DNA from: CAJLIR01 sp964408085
Lineage (GTDB): Bacteria; Bacillota_I; Bacilli_A; RF39; UBA660
Reading direction: 5' to 3'
Assembly (NCBI GenBank): GCA_964408085.1
Contig: CAYOYB010000017.1
Coordinates: 1 to 15,535, forward strand
DNA length: 15,535 bases
The notes beneath the pieces are model-generated. The model was not told the DNA's origin. It saw only the letters and a list, made by a program, of their open reading frames with translations, and made no database searches. The translations under genes were made by a program, and so were the position numbers. This document shows positions 1 through 6,594 of the stretch, in pieces. How positions within the stretch are numbered: the first letter of the stretch is position 1; each line of letters begins with the position of its first letter.

Positions 1-153
1 ATCAGAGAACAATGTATAAGAAAAAATGTTAATTTTGAGTTTAGACAATGTGGAACTTATACATTAAAAGATGGAAAAAAATATAAAATACAAACAAAAG
101 ATTTGTGTAAAAAAGCAAAATTAGCAAATATTGATTATAAAAGTAATCGCTAA
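1..153 (+). CDS. DUF5131 (phage Gp37/Gp68-like) family protein, C-terminal fragment
   Basis: This is a 50-residue C-terminal fragment; the gene begins before the window and ends at TAA 151-153. The frame reads IREQCIRKNVNFEFRQCG, then TYTLKDGKKYKIQTKDLC and KKAKLANIDYKS. The order (I-R-x-Q-C, FxFxQxG, KDGK-Y-I, A-x-AN-I) matches my recollection of the C terminus of DUF5131 proteins, a phage- and mobile-element-associated family with conserved cysteines and a radical-SAM-like character. The catalytic N-terminal part is outside the window, so activity cannot be judged. Only a short stretch is available, hence moderate confidence. Confidence 0.6.
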   Translation: MREQCIRKNVNFEFRQCGTYTLKDGKKYKIQTKDLCKKAKLANIDYKSNR

Positions 154-303
154 ATTCCAATTTGTCGATTAGATGATATATTGCGAAATATTTGATTTAA
201 AAATCAGATACAAAGTTAGATACATTATGTTTGTATTAAGTTTGTATCTAATTAAGAAATAATCGTAATTAAAACCTTTATTTATAAAAATTTGAAAGGA
301 AAT

Positions 304-344
304 TTGCCAGTGTCTAACTGATATAAGATAATATATGATATAAT
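304..344 (+). promoter_or_regulatory. Promoter(s) for the HAD gene at 405
   Basis: There are two overlapping options. One is TTGCCA (304-309), a 17-base spacer and GATAAT (327-332). The other is an extended -10, TGATATAAT (336-344), with no good -35. Both lie 60-75 bases before the chosen start codon. Confidence 0.5.
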
Positions 345-404
345 GCAATAGATAAATAGTAAGTTATAGGGCAGATTGCTTTAGTGATAGGAGCTGAAAA
401 AAGC

Positions 405-1070
405 ATGAAATGTAAATATATATTTTTTGATTGGGGATATACTTTGATTGGCAAATTTAAAAATGTTGATGATAAAATAAATAAGATATTAGAAAAGTAT
501 AATTTGCAATGGGATGATATATTTAGCAAATGGAAGAGTTATCAAATTTTACTTTCGCTAGGAAGAGTGACAGAAGAAATAATGTATAAAGATTTGTCCT
601 TAATCTTAAAAATAAAAAAAGAAGACTTAGAAAAAATTAATATGCTATTGTTAAAGTCTTATATTTTGGATGATGAAACAAGAGATACCATTATTAAATT
701 GTATGAAAAGGGATATTATATAGGAATTATAAGTAATAATTCGATAAAAAATGTAGAATATATTTTAGAAAGAGAAGGTATTAAAAAATATTTCAAGAAA
801 ATAGTTATTTCAGAAGCAGTGGGAGAAAGGAAGCCTAATTTAAAAGTTTATATGAAAGCCTTTGAGGAAATTCCACAAAATGAATATCATAATATTGTTT
901 TTGTTAGTGATGAATTAATAGAAGATTTATTAGGAGTAAAAATTTTAGGAGTAAAGACAATTTGGTATGAACAAAAAACAAACAATAAGTGGAAACAAAA
1001 AGAAGAAATATTAATAGAGCCAGATTACAAAATAAGATCGTTTAAGGAATTGTTAAACATTATAAAATAA
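405..1070 (+). CDS. HAD-superfamily hydrolase (DxG motif I variant)
   Basis: A 221-residue cytoplasmic HAD-fold protein. Motif I is F-F-D9-W-G11-Y-T13. D9 is the nucleophile, but the usual second Asp (acid/base) is Gly, as in FDWGxTL-type HADs and reminiscent of the DWAGT of phosphonatases. Motif II is the ISNNS stretch, motif III is the Lys of ERKPN, and motif IV is SDELIED. The length is normal for a HAD with an alpha-helical cap. I chose ATG 405 because AGGAG sits at 389-393; an in-frame GTG at 384 would place that site inside the gene. The substrate cannot be inferred. The missing Asp leaves open whether it is a phosphatase. It probably has its own promoter (304-344), with 334 bases to the next chosen start. 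Confidence 0.85.
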   Translation: MKCKYIFFDWGYTLIGKFKNVDDKINKILEKYNLQWDDIFSKWKSYQILLSLGRVTEEIMYKDLSLILKIKKEDLEKINMLLLKSYILDDETRDTIIKLYEKGYYIGIISNNSIKNVEYILEREGIKKYFKKIVISEAVGERKPNLKVYMKAFEEIPQNEYHNIVFVSDELIEDLLGVKILGVKTIWYEQKTNNKWKQKEEILIEPDYKIRSFKELLNIIK

Positions 1071-1182
1071 TGTAGATGTAGTTGCCTAAAAAATATAGTA
1101 ATTGTATCACAGTTAGGAAAAAGCGCAATACAAATTTAGAGACATTCTACTAGTAATAACGAGTGTAATAGATTGAAATTAA

Positions 1183-1221
1183 GTGCATTAAACAAACACA
1201 AATTTAAATGATAAAATGCAC
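1183..1221 (+). other. Hairpin in the leader of the 1359 gene
   Basis: Perfect 7-base arms (GTGCATT at 1183-1189 and AATGCAC at 1215-1221) enclose 25 bases. It lies in the 288-base gap 1071-1358, upstream of the recurring leader element. No U-run follows, so it is not a simple terminator. Function unknown. Confidence 0.35.
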
Positions 1222-1247
1222 AAAAATGAAACCAAATGAGTAAACTT

Positions 1248-1335
1248 AAAAGTTCTTGTGGAGTGCTGGCAAAGAGTATAAGAATTGTTGTGAACAATAG
1301 TAGTATTTACAAGGGCTACGAACTTTTTGTAAAAA
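1248..1335 (+). repeat. Recurring leader element, copy A
   Basis: The core at 1268-1301 matches copy C at 26 of 34 positions by eye. Shared blocks are GGCAA, TATAA, TGTTGTG and AATAG. Copies A and B also share CTTGTGGA just upstream of the core; copies A and D share TATTTACAAG at the same offset downstream. A long stem flanks the core (AAAAGTTC at 1248-1255 with GAACTTTT at 1320-1327), and a 6-bp hairpin ATTGTT-gtg-AACAAT lies inside it. It ends just before the ribosome site of the gene at 1359. Confidence 0.55.
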
Positions 1336-1358
1336 TTAAAGGAAGTAAGGTAATATGT

Positions 1359-1790
1359 ATGGGGAAAATTATTTGTACACATTATGCTTGTGGTAAAACA
1401 ACATATTGTAAAACGCATGAAAATTCTATTGATTTAGATGCTGGCTGGTTTAAAAAAAAAGAAGGATGGGATGAAATTTATATTGAATGTGCAAAGGCAC
1501 TTACAAAAGTTTATGATTATGTATTTATTACATCCCATACATCTACTATATTATTATTAGATAAAATGGATGATCTTGAGTGGTATTTAATATATCCAGA
1601 TATTTCTCTTAAAGAAGAATATAGAAAACGTTTGGAAAATCGTAGAGAGCAAGATCAAAAATGGATAAATGAAAAAATTAGTTTTTATGAAAAACAGATT
1701 GAAAAGTATGATAAATTAATAAAAAATGCAAAAAAAATTATACTACAATCTAATGAATTTATATCAGATGTTATTGATATAATTAAATAA
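1359..1790 (+). CDS. Small P-loop nucleotide kinase-like protein
   Basis: A 144-residue protein resembling phage-type nucleotide or deoxynucleotide kinases. It opens M-G-K-I-I-C-T-H-Y-A-C-G12-K13-T14-T, a short beta strand followed by a Walker-A-like loop. The first Gly of GxxxxGKT is replaced by Thr. YDYVFITSH is a possible second P-loop-core strand. The basic stretch LIYPDISLKEEYRKRLENR looks like a lid or substrate region with Arg residues. The last 40 residues are a Lys/Glu-rich helix. An in-frame ATG at 1236 would add 41 residues, but they precede the natural first strand, lack a ribosome site and overlap repeat copy A. The 1359 start has AAGG/GGAAG about 8-15 bases upstream. The phosphate acceptor is unknown. 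It ends 21 bases before the next gene, so the two are probably co-transcribed. Confidence 0.65.
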   Translation: MGKIICTHYACGKTTYCKTHENSIDLDAGWFKKKEGWDEIYIECAKALTKVYDYVFITSHTSTILLLDKMDDLEWYLIYPDISLKEEYRKRLENRREQDQKWINEKISFYEKQIEKYDKLIKNAKKIILQSNEFISDVIDIIK

Positions 1791-1811
1791 AAAAATAATA
1801 AGGAGATTTAA

Positions 1812-2501
1812 ATGATAAAATATGTATTATTTGATTTAGACGAAACTTTAATTGATATAAAAAAAGCACAAAATTCGGCTGGTGAAAAGTTATTTATGCG
1901 CTATGGTTTTAATAATCATACTACTTTACAAGATTTTTTAAAAACATGGGATGAATTAACTGAATATCATTATGCTTTTTATACAAAAAAAGAGATATCT
2001 TATGAAGAACAGAGAATTAGAAGAATTCGTGATTTATTTAATAAATATAATGTGGGTTTAGTTCACTCAGAATCAGAAACCTATGATGAATATTTAATTG
2101 ATTTTGAAAACAGTTGGTGCTTGTTTGATGACGTTTTACCAACTATTGAAGAGTTATACAATAGTGAATATAAGCTAGGAGTAATCAGTAATGGTGATCT
2201 AAAGCAACAAAAACAAAAACTGGAAAAGACAAAAATACTTAATTATATGACAATTGTTACTACATCTAGTGAATATTCTTTTTCTAAACCAGATACTAGG
2301 TTATATGAGGAAGTATGCAAGAAAAATAATATAAAATATGATGAATTATGTTATGTAGGGGATAGTTTAGACAAAGATATATTTCCTTGCCTAAATCTTG
2401 GAATAAAGGCTATATGGATAAATCGTAATAAGAAACAAATTGATAACCAATTGGTGATACAAATAAATAGTTTAGAAGAATTGTTTAATATAATAAAGTA
2501 G
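1812..2501 (+). CDS. HAD-superfamily hydrolase, subfamily IA (YjjG-like)
   Basis: A 229-residue HAD phosphatase-type protein with every catalytic motif intact. Motif I is LFD8-L-D10-ETL, motif II is GVISNG, motif III is the Lys of FSKPDTRLY, and motif IV is VGDSLDKDI. The segment between motifs I and II (about residues 15-95) is the helical cap expected of subfamily IA. YjjG-type enzymes dephosphorylate nucleotides, often non-canonical ones, but the substrate here cannot be read from the sequence. AAGGAG at 1800-1805 supports the ATG at 1812. Unlike the HAD gene at 405, this one keeps the second Asp, so normal phosphatase activity is plausible. It lies 21 bases after the kinase-like gene, in an apparent two-gene unit. 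Confidence 0.9.
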   Translation: MIKYVLFDLDETLIDIKKAQNSAGEKLFMRYGFNNHTTLQDFLKTWDELTEYHYAFYTKKEISYEEQRIRRIRDLFNKYNVGLVHSESETYDEYLIDFENSWCLFDDVLPTIEELYNSEYKLGVISNGDLKQQKQKLEKTKILNYMTIVTTSSEYSFSKPDTRLYEEVCKKNNIKYDELCYVGDSLDKDIFPCLNLGIKAIWINRNKKQIDNQLVIQINSLEELFNIIK

Positions 2502-2502
2502 A

Positions 2503-2660
2503 CATTGTCTACAATTTGTTCACATAAACGAAATATAAATAATACTGTGATAAATAACAATATTTACAAGAGTTTGCGAGTATTTACAAATCTTAAAAGT
2601 TAAAAACTAACTCTAAAAATGAACAACTTTCCTTGTTTTGTATTTATTTTTTCGACAATG
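2503..2660 (+). repeat. Recurring leader element, copy D, inside nested inverted repeats
   Basis: The core at 2525-2558 matches copy C in the GAAATATAAA, TGTG and AAATA blocks. It is followed by TATTTACAAG at 2561, the same offset as in copy A. Three perfect nested inverted repeats surround or follow it: CATTGTC 2503-2509 with GACAATG 2654-2660; TTGTTCA 2516-2522 with TGAACAA 2620-2626; AGAGTT 2569-2574 with AACTCT 2609-2614. TATTTACAA recurs at 2581. The whole lies in the 225-base leader of the HD-domain gene. Confidence 0.5.
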
Positions 2661-2726
2661 ATAAAAAATAATCAAAGTTAAATTCATAAAATAATAAAGT
2701 TGTTAAAAATCAAAAGGAGAATTTTT

Positions 2727-3374
2727 ATGAGTATAGAGATAAATAAAGAACTTATTAAATATATTGAAGAAAAAATTTTCCCAATATATGATACTTTTGA
2801 TAAGGGACATGATTTAAATCACATTGAAGCAGTAATTGCAAGAGCATTAGAACTTGCAAAAAGTATTGCTGGCATAAATTTTAATATTGTGTATGCATCA
2901 GCTGCTCTACATGACATAGGAATACAAGTTCAAAGGAAAAATCATGCATTATATTCTGGACTATTCGTTGAACAAAATCACGAATTAGAAAAATTCTTTG
3001 CTGGCGAAGAAATAAAGATTATAAAAGAAGCCGTTGAGGATCACTCTACTTCTAGAGGTATTGAACCAAGAAGTATCTATGGTAAAATAGTATGTGATGC
3101 TGATAAAGATAATGATTTAGAAACATCATTACTCAGAGCATATGAATTTACCAAAAAATATTATCCTGACTATGATGAGGAAGAATGTATAAAAAATGTT
3201 TTTGAACAATTACAATTAAAATTTGGTGAGGATGGAAAAGTAAGGTTTTGGATTAACAATGAAAAGCAACAAGAGTTTTTAAATCGAATGCGACAACTTG
3301 CCAATAACGAAGAAGAATTTAATGATACAATGAAATCAATAATAAATAAAAATTGTTCAAGCCTTAGAAAATAG
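2727..3374 (+). CDS. HD-domain metal-dependent phosphohydrolase
   Basis: A 215-residue protein of the HD superfamily. Candidate metal ligands are H28 and/or H32 (GHDLNH), the H62-D63 pair (ALHDIG), H106 (EDHS) and D124/D126 (CDADKD). HD-fold proteins of this size usually cleave phosphate esters of nucleotides or related small molecules; the substrate is not evident. The C-terminal 60 residues are helical and charged. The start is ATG 2727, with AAGGAG at 2714-2719. An upstream in-frame TTG at 2700 would put that site inside the gene. It follows a long structured leader (repeat copy D) and is probably co-transcribed with the NAGPA-domain gene 11 bases downstream. Confidence 0.85.
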   Translation: MSIEINKELIKYIEEKIFPIYDTFDKGHDLNHIEAVIARALELAKSIAGINFNIVYASAALHDIGIQVQRKNHALYSGLFVEQNHELEKFFAGEEIKIIKEAVEDHSTSRGIEPRSIYGKIVCDADKDNDLETSLLRAYEFTKKYYPDYDEEECIKNVFEQLQLKFGEDGKVRFWINNEKQQEFLNRMRQLANNEEEFNDTMKSIINKNCSSLRK

Positions 3375-3385
3375 GTTGATTTAAA

Positions 3386-4174
3386 ATGTATAAAAGATTG
3401 GAATTTGATAAATATAAAAAATATGTCAAATATGAAGAAAGACTAGATAAAGAAAGTAATTGTAAATATGTTTTAGCAACTATCAGAAGGAATATAAACT
3501 CAAATGAAAGAATATTTCCAAGAGTAAGGACTACATATAATAATGATGCTCCAACTTCGTTGTGTGATTATATGAGTAAAGAAGAAGTATTATTTGCAAT
3601 TAATGCTGGAATATTTAATACTCAAACGGGAAAGCCAGAATGTTTGTTTATAAATAATAGAAAAATAATTGTTGACCAAAAAGAGACATATATTCATACA
3701 AATCCTAAAGATGGTGGAGAAAAAAGAGAAGAGCTATATATTCTAGGTATAGATGATAATGGGAATTTATTAATATATGAACCTAAAACCAAAGCAGACG
3801 ACATAATAAATGATGGATGTATTGATGCTATAATGGGCTTTGTTCCACTAATAGTAAATTACGAAAAAATTGATGTTGATTATATTTGCTCATATATAAG
3901 TTATGATAAACATCCACGACAGATAATTGGTGAAAATAATGAAGGAGATTATTTTGTTTTAACAATTCTTGATCCTGGTATGACTTTAGATGAAGCTAGA
4001 AATCTTTTGATAAGATTAAATGTTAAATTAGCTTACAATTTAGATGGTGGTAGTTCAACACAAACATTTTTTTATAAATATGGACTAACACATCCATACA
4101 GAAGTAATACAGATAGAAAGATTCCAACAATTATTACATTTGAAGTTATTACAGGGAAATTAGAAATTGATTAA
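3386..4174 (+). CDS. Phosphodiester glycosidase (NAGPA) domain protein
   Basis: A 262-residue protein. The second half carries the signature of the phosphodiester glycosidase domain named after mammalian N-acetylglucosamine-1-phosphodiester alpha-N-acetylglucosaminidase. Visible motifs are INAGIF (N73-A74-G75), PRQIIGE (177-183, the family R-x-x-x-G block), YNLDGGSST (217-225) and a closing DRKIPTI (243-249). Bacterial members are usually secreted and act on cell-wall or exopolysaccharide phosphodiesters. This one has no signal peptide or membrane segment, so it appears cytoplasmic, which is uncommon. The ribosome site is weak (AGG at 3373-3375, overlapping the previous stop), consistent with translational coupling to the HD gene. 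Substrate unknown. Confidence 0.8.
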   Translation: MYKRLEFDKYKKYVKYEERLDKESNCKYVLATIRRNINSNERIFPRVRTTYNNDAPTSLCDYMSKEEVLFAINAGIFNTQTGKPECLFINNRKIIVDQKETYIHTNPKDGGEKREELYILGIDDNGNLLIYEPKTKADDIINDGCIDAIMGFVPLIVNYEKIDVDYICSYISYDKHPRQIIGENNEGDYFVLTILDPGMTLDEARNLLIRLNVKLAYNLDGGSSTQTFFYKYGLTHPYRSNTDRKIPTIITFEVITGKLEID

Positions 4175-4273
4175 TATAAAATTTTTTGATATTATCAATT
4201 TGTCCAAGATTTTTACGTCAAAAATTATATAGTAAACTATGTTGAAAAATTCCTCATTTAATAAATATTGATA

Positions 4274-4289
4274 ATGATATAAATATCAT
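4274..4289. promoter_or_regulatory. 16-bp palindrome, candidate operator
   Basis: ATGATAT-AA-ATATCAT is a perfect palindrome. Its centre contains an extended -10-like TGATATAAA (4275-4283). It lies 150 bases before the Rid gene, upstream of repeat copy C. It could be an operator over a promoter for this leader. No good -35 is visible. Confidence 0.35.
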
Positions 4290-4309
4290 AAATAAGAATA
4301 TTGTGAGAA

Positions 4310-4400
4310 TGTACTGAGCTTGCTATATAGGCAAGAAATATAAACAATGTTGTGGAAAATAGTGCTTAATAACCTTTAAATAAAGGGGTACAAATAGTTT
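4310..4400 (+). repeat. Recurring leader element, copy C
   Basis: The core at 4330-4363 is the reference for the other copies: 27 of 34 identities to copy B and 26 of 34 to copy A, counted by eye. TGTAC 4310-4314 can pair with GTACA 4388-4392 around the core. A small CTTGC/GCAAG hairpin precedes it and a CCTTT-aaat-AAAGG hairpin follows. It ends about 40 bases before the Rid start codon. Confidence 0.55.
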
Positions 4401-4438
4401 ATAAATGTAGAAAATATTAAAAAGATAGGAGAAAAGTT

Positions 4439-4840
4439 ATGATGAAAAAAAGTTTAATGCCTGAAGGCGGAGCAGAAATAATAGGAGCATATTCTCATGG
4501 TATACAAATTGATATTGGTAATAACAGAGAAATGATTTTTGTTACAGGTCAAATTGCTCAAGATTCATATGGTAATGTCGTTTGTGAAGACATTGAAGGA
4601 CAAACAGAATATGTATTCAATTGTATTCAAAAAATATTAAAAGAAGCAAATTCTAGTTTAGATGATGTAGTAAAGACGCAGATTTTTCTAACAGATATAA
4701 ATGATTTTTCAAAAGTATCCCCAATTAGAAACAAATACTTTGCTAATAGTAAACCTGTAAGTACATTAGTTGAAGTAAGTAGTTTAGTAAAAAAAGGTTG
4801 CAAAATAGAAATAGAAGTAATTGCTATAAAGGAGAAATAA
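4439..4840 (+). CDS. Rid (YjgF/YER057c/UK114) family protein, Arg-less subtype
   Basis: A 133-residue single-domain Rid protein, presumably a trimer. It shows GAYSHGIQI, VTGQIAQD..GN, the VVKTQIFLTDINDF block and KIEIEVIAI. RidA proper hydrolyses reactive enamine/imine intermediates using the Arg of the PARSxVEV motif. Here the motif reads KPVSTLVEV and the Arg position is Ser. Arg-less Rid subfamilies with a P-x-S-T-L-V-E-V segment are widespread and generally lack imine deaminase activity, so the role is uncertain. AGGAGA at 4427-4432 supports the tandem ATG at 4439/4442. One base separates its stop from the next start, so it forms a tight bicistron with the phosphatase-like gene. The leader carries repeat copy C. 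Confidence 0.9.
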   Translation: MMKKSLMPEGGAEIIGAYSHGIQIDIGNNREMIFVTGQIAQDSYGNVVCEDIEGQTEYVFNCIQKILKEANSSLDDVVKTQIFLTDINDFSKVSPIRNKYFANSKPVSTLVEVSSLVKKGCKIEIEVIAIKEK

Positions 4841-4841
4841 A

Positions 4842-5375
4842 ATGAAATTATATATAACGAGGGATGGTCAAACAGATGGTAATATTAATAAAATAATGGA
4901 TGGCATTAGAGATATTGATTTAAATGATAATGGTATCAAGCAAGCATTACTAACTAGAGATAACCTTAAAGACATTAAATTTGATTTGATAATTTGTTCC
5001 CCACTTTCTAGAACTAAACATACAATGGAAATAATAAATATAAACAATTATCCAGTGTTGTTTGATGACAGAATTAAAGAAAGAGATTGTGGAGAATTTA
5101 CTGGTAAAGGCTTTGATAGTTTAGATAGAGATTTATATTGGAACTATAACGATACAACAGTCTATAAAACAGCAGAAAATATGGAAAATCTATTTAACAG
5201 AGTTTATGGTTTCTTAGATGAAATTAAAGAAAAGTACAAAGATCAAACTATTCTTTTAGTTACACATGAAGGTATAACAAAAGTTATAAATTGTTATTTT
5301 AATGGAATCCCAAAAGATGGTAATCTACAAACTTTAGGTTTGAAAAATTGTGAAGTAAAAATCTATAATTTTTAA
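4842..5375 (+). CDS. Histidine-phosphatase (phosphoglycerate mutase) family protein, nucleophile His replaced by Asp
   Basis: A 177-residue protein of the histidine phosphatase clan. The order is TR7-D8-G9-Q-T11, then ICSPLSR57, then ERDCGEF (E85), then LLVTH142EG. The family's catalytic RHG is RDG here: codon GAT (4863-4865) instead of CAT or CAC. The residue that normally becomes phosphohistidine is therefore absent while the rest of the pocket (R7, R57, E85, H142) remains. It is either a pseudo-enzyme, a protein with changed chemistry, or a one-base sequence error. Length and architecture are otherwise normal for a CobC/GpmB-like member. AAGGAG (4829-4834) inside the end of the Rid gene provides its ribosome site. 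Two hairpin terminators follow. Confidence 0.85.
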   Translation: MKLYITRDGQTDGNINKIMDGIRDIDLNDNGIKQALLTRDNLKDIKFDLIICSPLSRTKHTMEIININNYPVLFDDRIKERDCGEFTGKGFDSLDRDLYWNYNDTTVYKTAENMENLFNRVYGFLDEIKEKYKDQTILLVTHEGITKVINCYFNGIPKDGNLQTLGLKNCEVKIYNF

Positions 5376-5418
5376 ATATAGAATTTGATGTAAACGAGTG
5401 CAAACTTTGCTTGTAAAA

Positions 5419-5466
5419 AAGAAATATTTATAATAAAACTGTAAATATTTCTTATTTTTATTTTCT
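5419..5466 (+). terminator. AT-only hairpin terminator
   Basis: A perfect 12-bp stem (AAGAAATATTTA 5419-5430 with TAAATATTTCTT 5442-5453) is followed by a T-rich tract at 5454-5466. The stem has almost no GC, so it is probably weak. It lies 44 bases after the phosphatase-like gene. Confidence 0.55.
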
Positions 5467-5503
5467 AGCAAATGAGGATAAAAATTTGATATAAAACTTT
5501 GTT

Positions 5504-5538
5504 GTCAACATTTAAGAAAATGTTGGCATTTTTTGTTT
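5504..5538 (+). terminator. Rho-independent terminator
   Basis: GTCAACATTT (5504-5513) pairs with AAATGTTGGC (5518-5527) with one G-U pair and a 4-base loop. It is followed by ATTTTTTGTTT. It is stronger than the hairpin 50 bases upstream and stops transcription before the convergent lysR gene. Confidence 0.75.
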
Positions 5539-5605
5539 AACAAAGTATTAAACAATGGAGAAGTATCATGGAAAGATTACAAAATTAAGAAATTATATAT
5601 TTAAC

Positions 5606-6505
5606 TTAATTGCTGATATTTATATTATTTATCATCAAATCAATTAGTTTTTTCACACTATAATTTGGTATTGTTTTATTCAGTGTTGCTATTCCAATAT
5701 ATCTTGTTGGAATTTTAGGTGTAACTTTTATTTCAAACAAAGATTTATTTAAATCATCTTTAACAAATTGTTTTGTTGCGTATCCTATACCAAATCCACT
5801 TTTTACAAAATCCATAATTAAATTATAACTAACTATTTCAGTTTTAGGTATTAAGTTAACATTGTTTTCTTTTAAATAATTATCTAGGAATGTTCTAGTA
5901 TTTGATGGTCTCTTTTGAAAAAGTAAAGGATAATTATTTAATTCTTTTAATTTAATATTTCCTTTAGTTAATTCATAGTATCTTTTGTTTCCAACAAAAA
6001 TATCTTGTACATTTATAATTTTTTGAATTTTTAAATCTTTTGTTTCGTTCATAGGTAAATTAAGCACAAGCATATCCAAATTACCATTTCTAAGTTCTTT
6101 TATTAAACTTTCTGTTAAAGCATTAACTATTTTTATCTCGATATTGGGATATTTTTTATGGAATTTTTCTAAATAAGGCATTAAAACATACTTACTAACA
6201 GTGGCACTAGCTCCAATTGATATAGTACCATAATCTAGATTTTTAATATTAGTTAACATATTTTCACCATTAGTAAAGCTTTCTACCCCCTGTTTTACAT
6301 ACTCAAATAACACTTTTCCTTCTTCTGTTAGAGTGACTCCTTTTTTAGTGCGTATGAATAATGTTATGTTTAATTGGTCCTCTAATGATTTTATTTGCCA
6401 TGTAACAGCAGGTTGAGAAATGAGTAATTTATTTGCAGCCTTTGATATACTTTCTTCAACTGCCACAAAATAAAAAATTTTATAGGCTTCATAATTAATA
6501 TTCAT
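5606..6505 (-). CDS. LysR-type transcriptional regulator
   Basis: A 299-residue LysR family DNA-binding regulator of standard length. The N-terminal winged helix-turn-helix (about residues 5-64) contains SISKAANKLLISQPAVTWQI followed by the family block LEDQLNITLF-R-KGVTLTEEG. A periplasmic-binding-protein-like effector domain fills about residues 90-295 (starting near YGTISIGASATVSKYVLMPY; later SGFGIGYATKQFV). The minus-strand ribosome site is AAGGAG, 7 bases before the ATG. It is divergent from the DUF2099 gene across 89 bases, the usual arrangement for a LysR regulator acting on its neighbour and itself. The effector is unknown; the inferred target is the DUF2099 gene and possibly the 8236 gene. 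Confidence 0.93.
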   Translation of the reverse strand: MNINYEAYKIFYFVAVEESISKAANKLLISQPAVTWQIKSLEDQLNITLFIRTKKGVTLTEEGKVLFEYVKQGVESFTNGENMLTNIKNLDYGTISIGASATVSKYVLMPYLEKFHKKYPNIEIKIVNALTESLIKELRNGNLDMLVLNLPMNETKDLKIQKIINVQDIFVGNKRYYELTKGNIKLKELNNYPLLFQKRPSNTRTFLDNYLKENNVNLIPKTEIVSYNLIMDFVKSGFGIGYATKQFVKDDLNKSLFEIKVTPKIPTRYIGIATLNKTIPNYSVKKLIDLMINNINISN

Positions 6506-6528
6506 ATATAAATTCTCCTTATATCAAA

Positions 6529-6554
6529 TATAAATAATATATATTATATTTATA
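6529..6554. promoter_or_regulatory. Inverted repeat, candidate LysR operator
   Basis: TATAAAT (6529-6535) and ATTTATA (6548-6554) form perfect arms 12 bases apart in the lysR/DUF2099 intergenic region. The right arm overlaps the lysR -10 and sits at the -35 position of the DUF2099 promoter. That is where a LysR protein would both activate the target and repress itself. The region is almost pure A+T, so chance palindromes are likely. Confidence 0.4.
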
Positions 6555-6577
6555 ACAAAATTACTGATATAATTCAA
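6549..6577 (-). promoter_or_regulatory. lysR promoter
   Basis: Read on the minus strand: TTGAAT (6572-6577), a 17-base spacer, then TATAAA (6549-6554). The start codon is at 6505. Confidence 0.55.
6565..6573 (+). promoter_or_regulatory. DUF2099 gene promoter (extended -10)
   Basis: TGATATAAT is an extended -10. The -35 position (6545-6550, TATATT) is poor, as is common for activator-dependent promoters. It overlaps the -35 of the opposing lysR promoter. The implied start point gives a leader of only about 15 bases before ATG 6595. Confidence 0.5.
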
Positions 6578-6594
6578 GTAAAGGAGTGAAAATT

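Noticed and set aside
314..529. Minus-strand frame opposite the start of the HAD gene
   Set aside because: No ribosome site, and its sequence is an antisense shadow.
1236..1358. Upstream extension of the kinase-like gene
   Set aside because: No ribosome site; it overlaps repeat copy A, and the P-loop strand begins naturally at 1359.
2561..2590. TATTTACAA direct repeats as a CRISPR start
   Set aside because: There are only two 9-base copies and no regular array.
5571..5588. Six-codon frame after a GGAG site
   Set aside because: Too short to support as a gene; mentioned only as a possible remnant.
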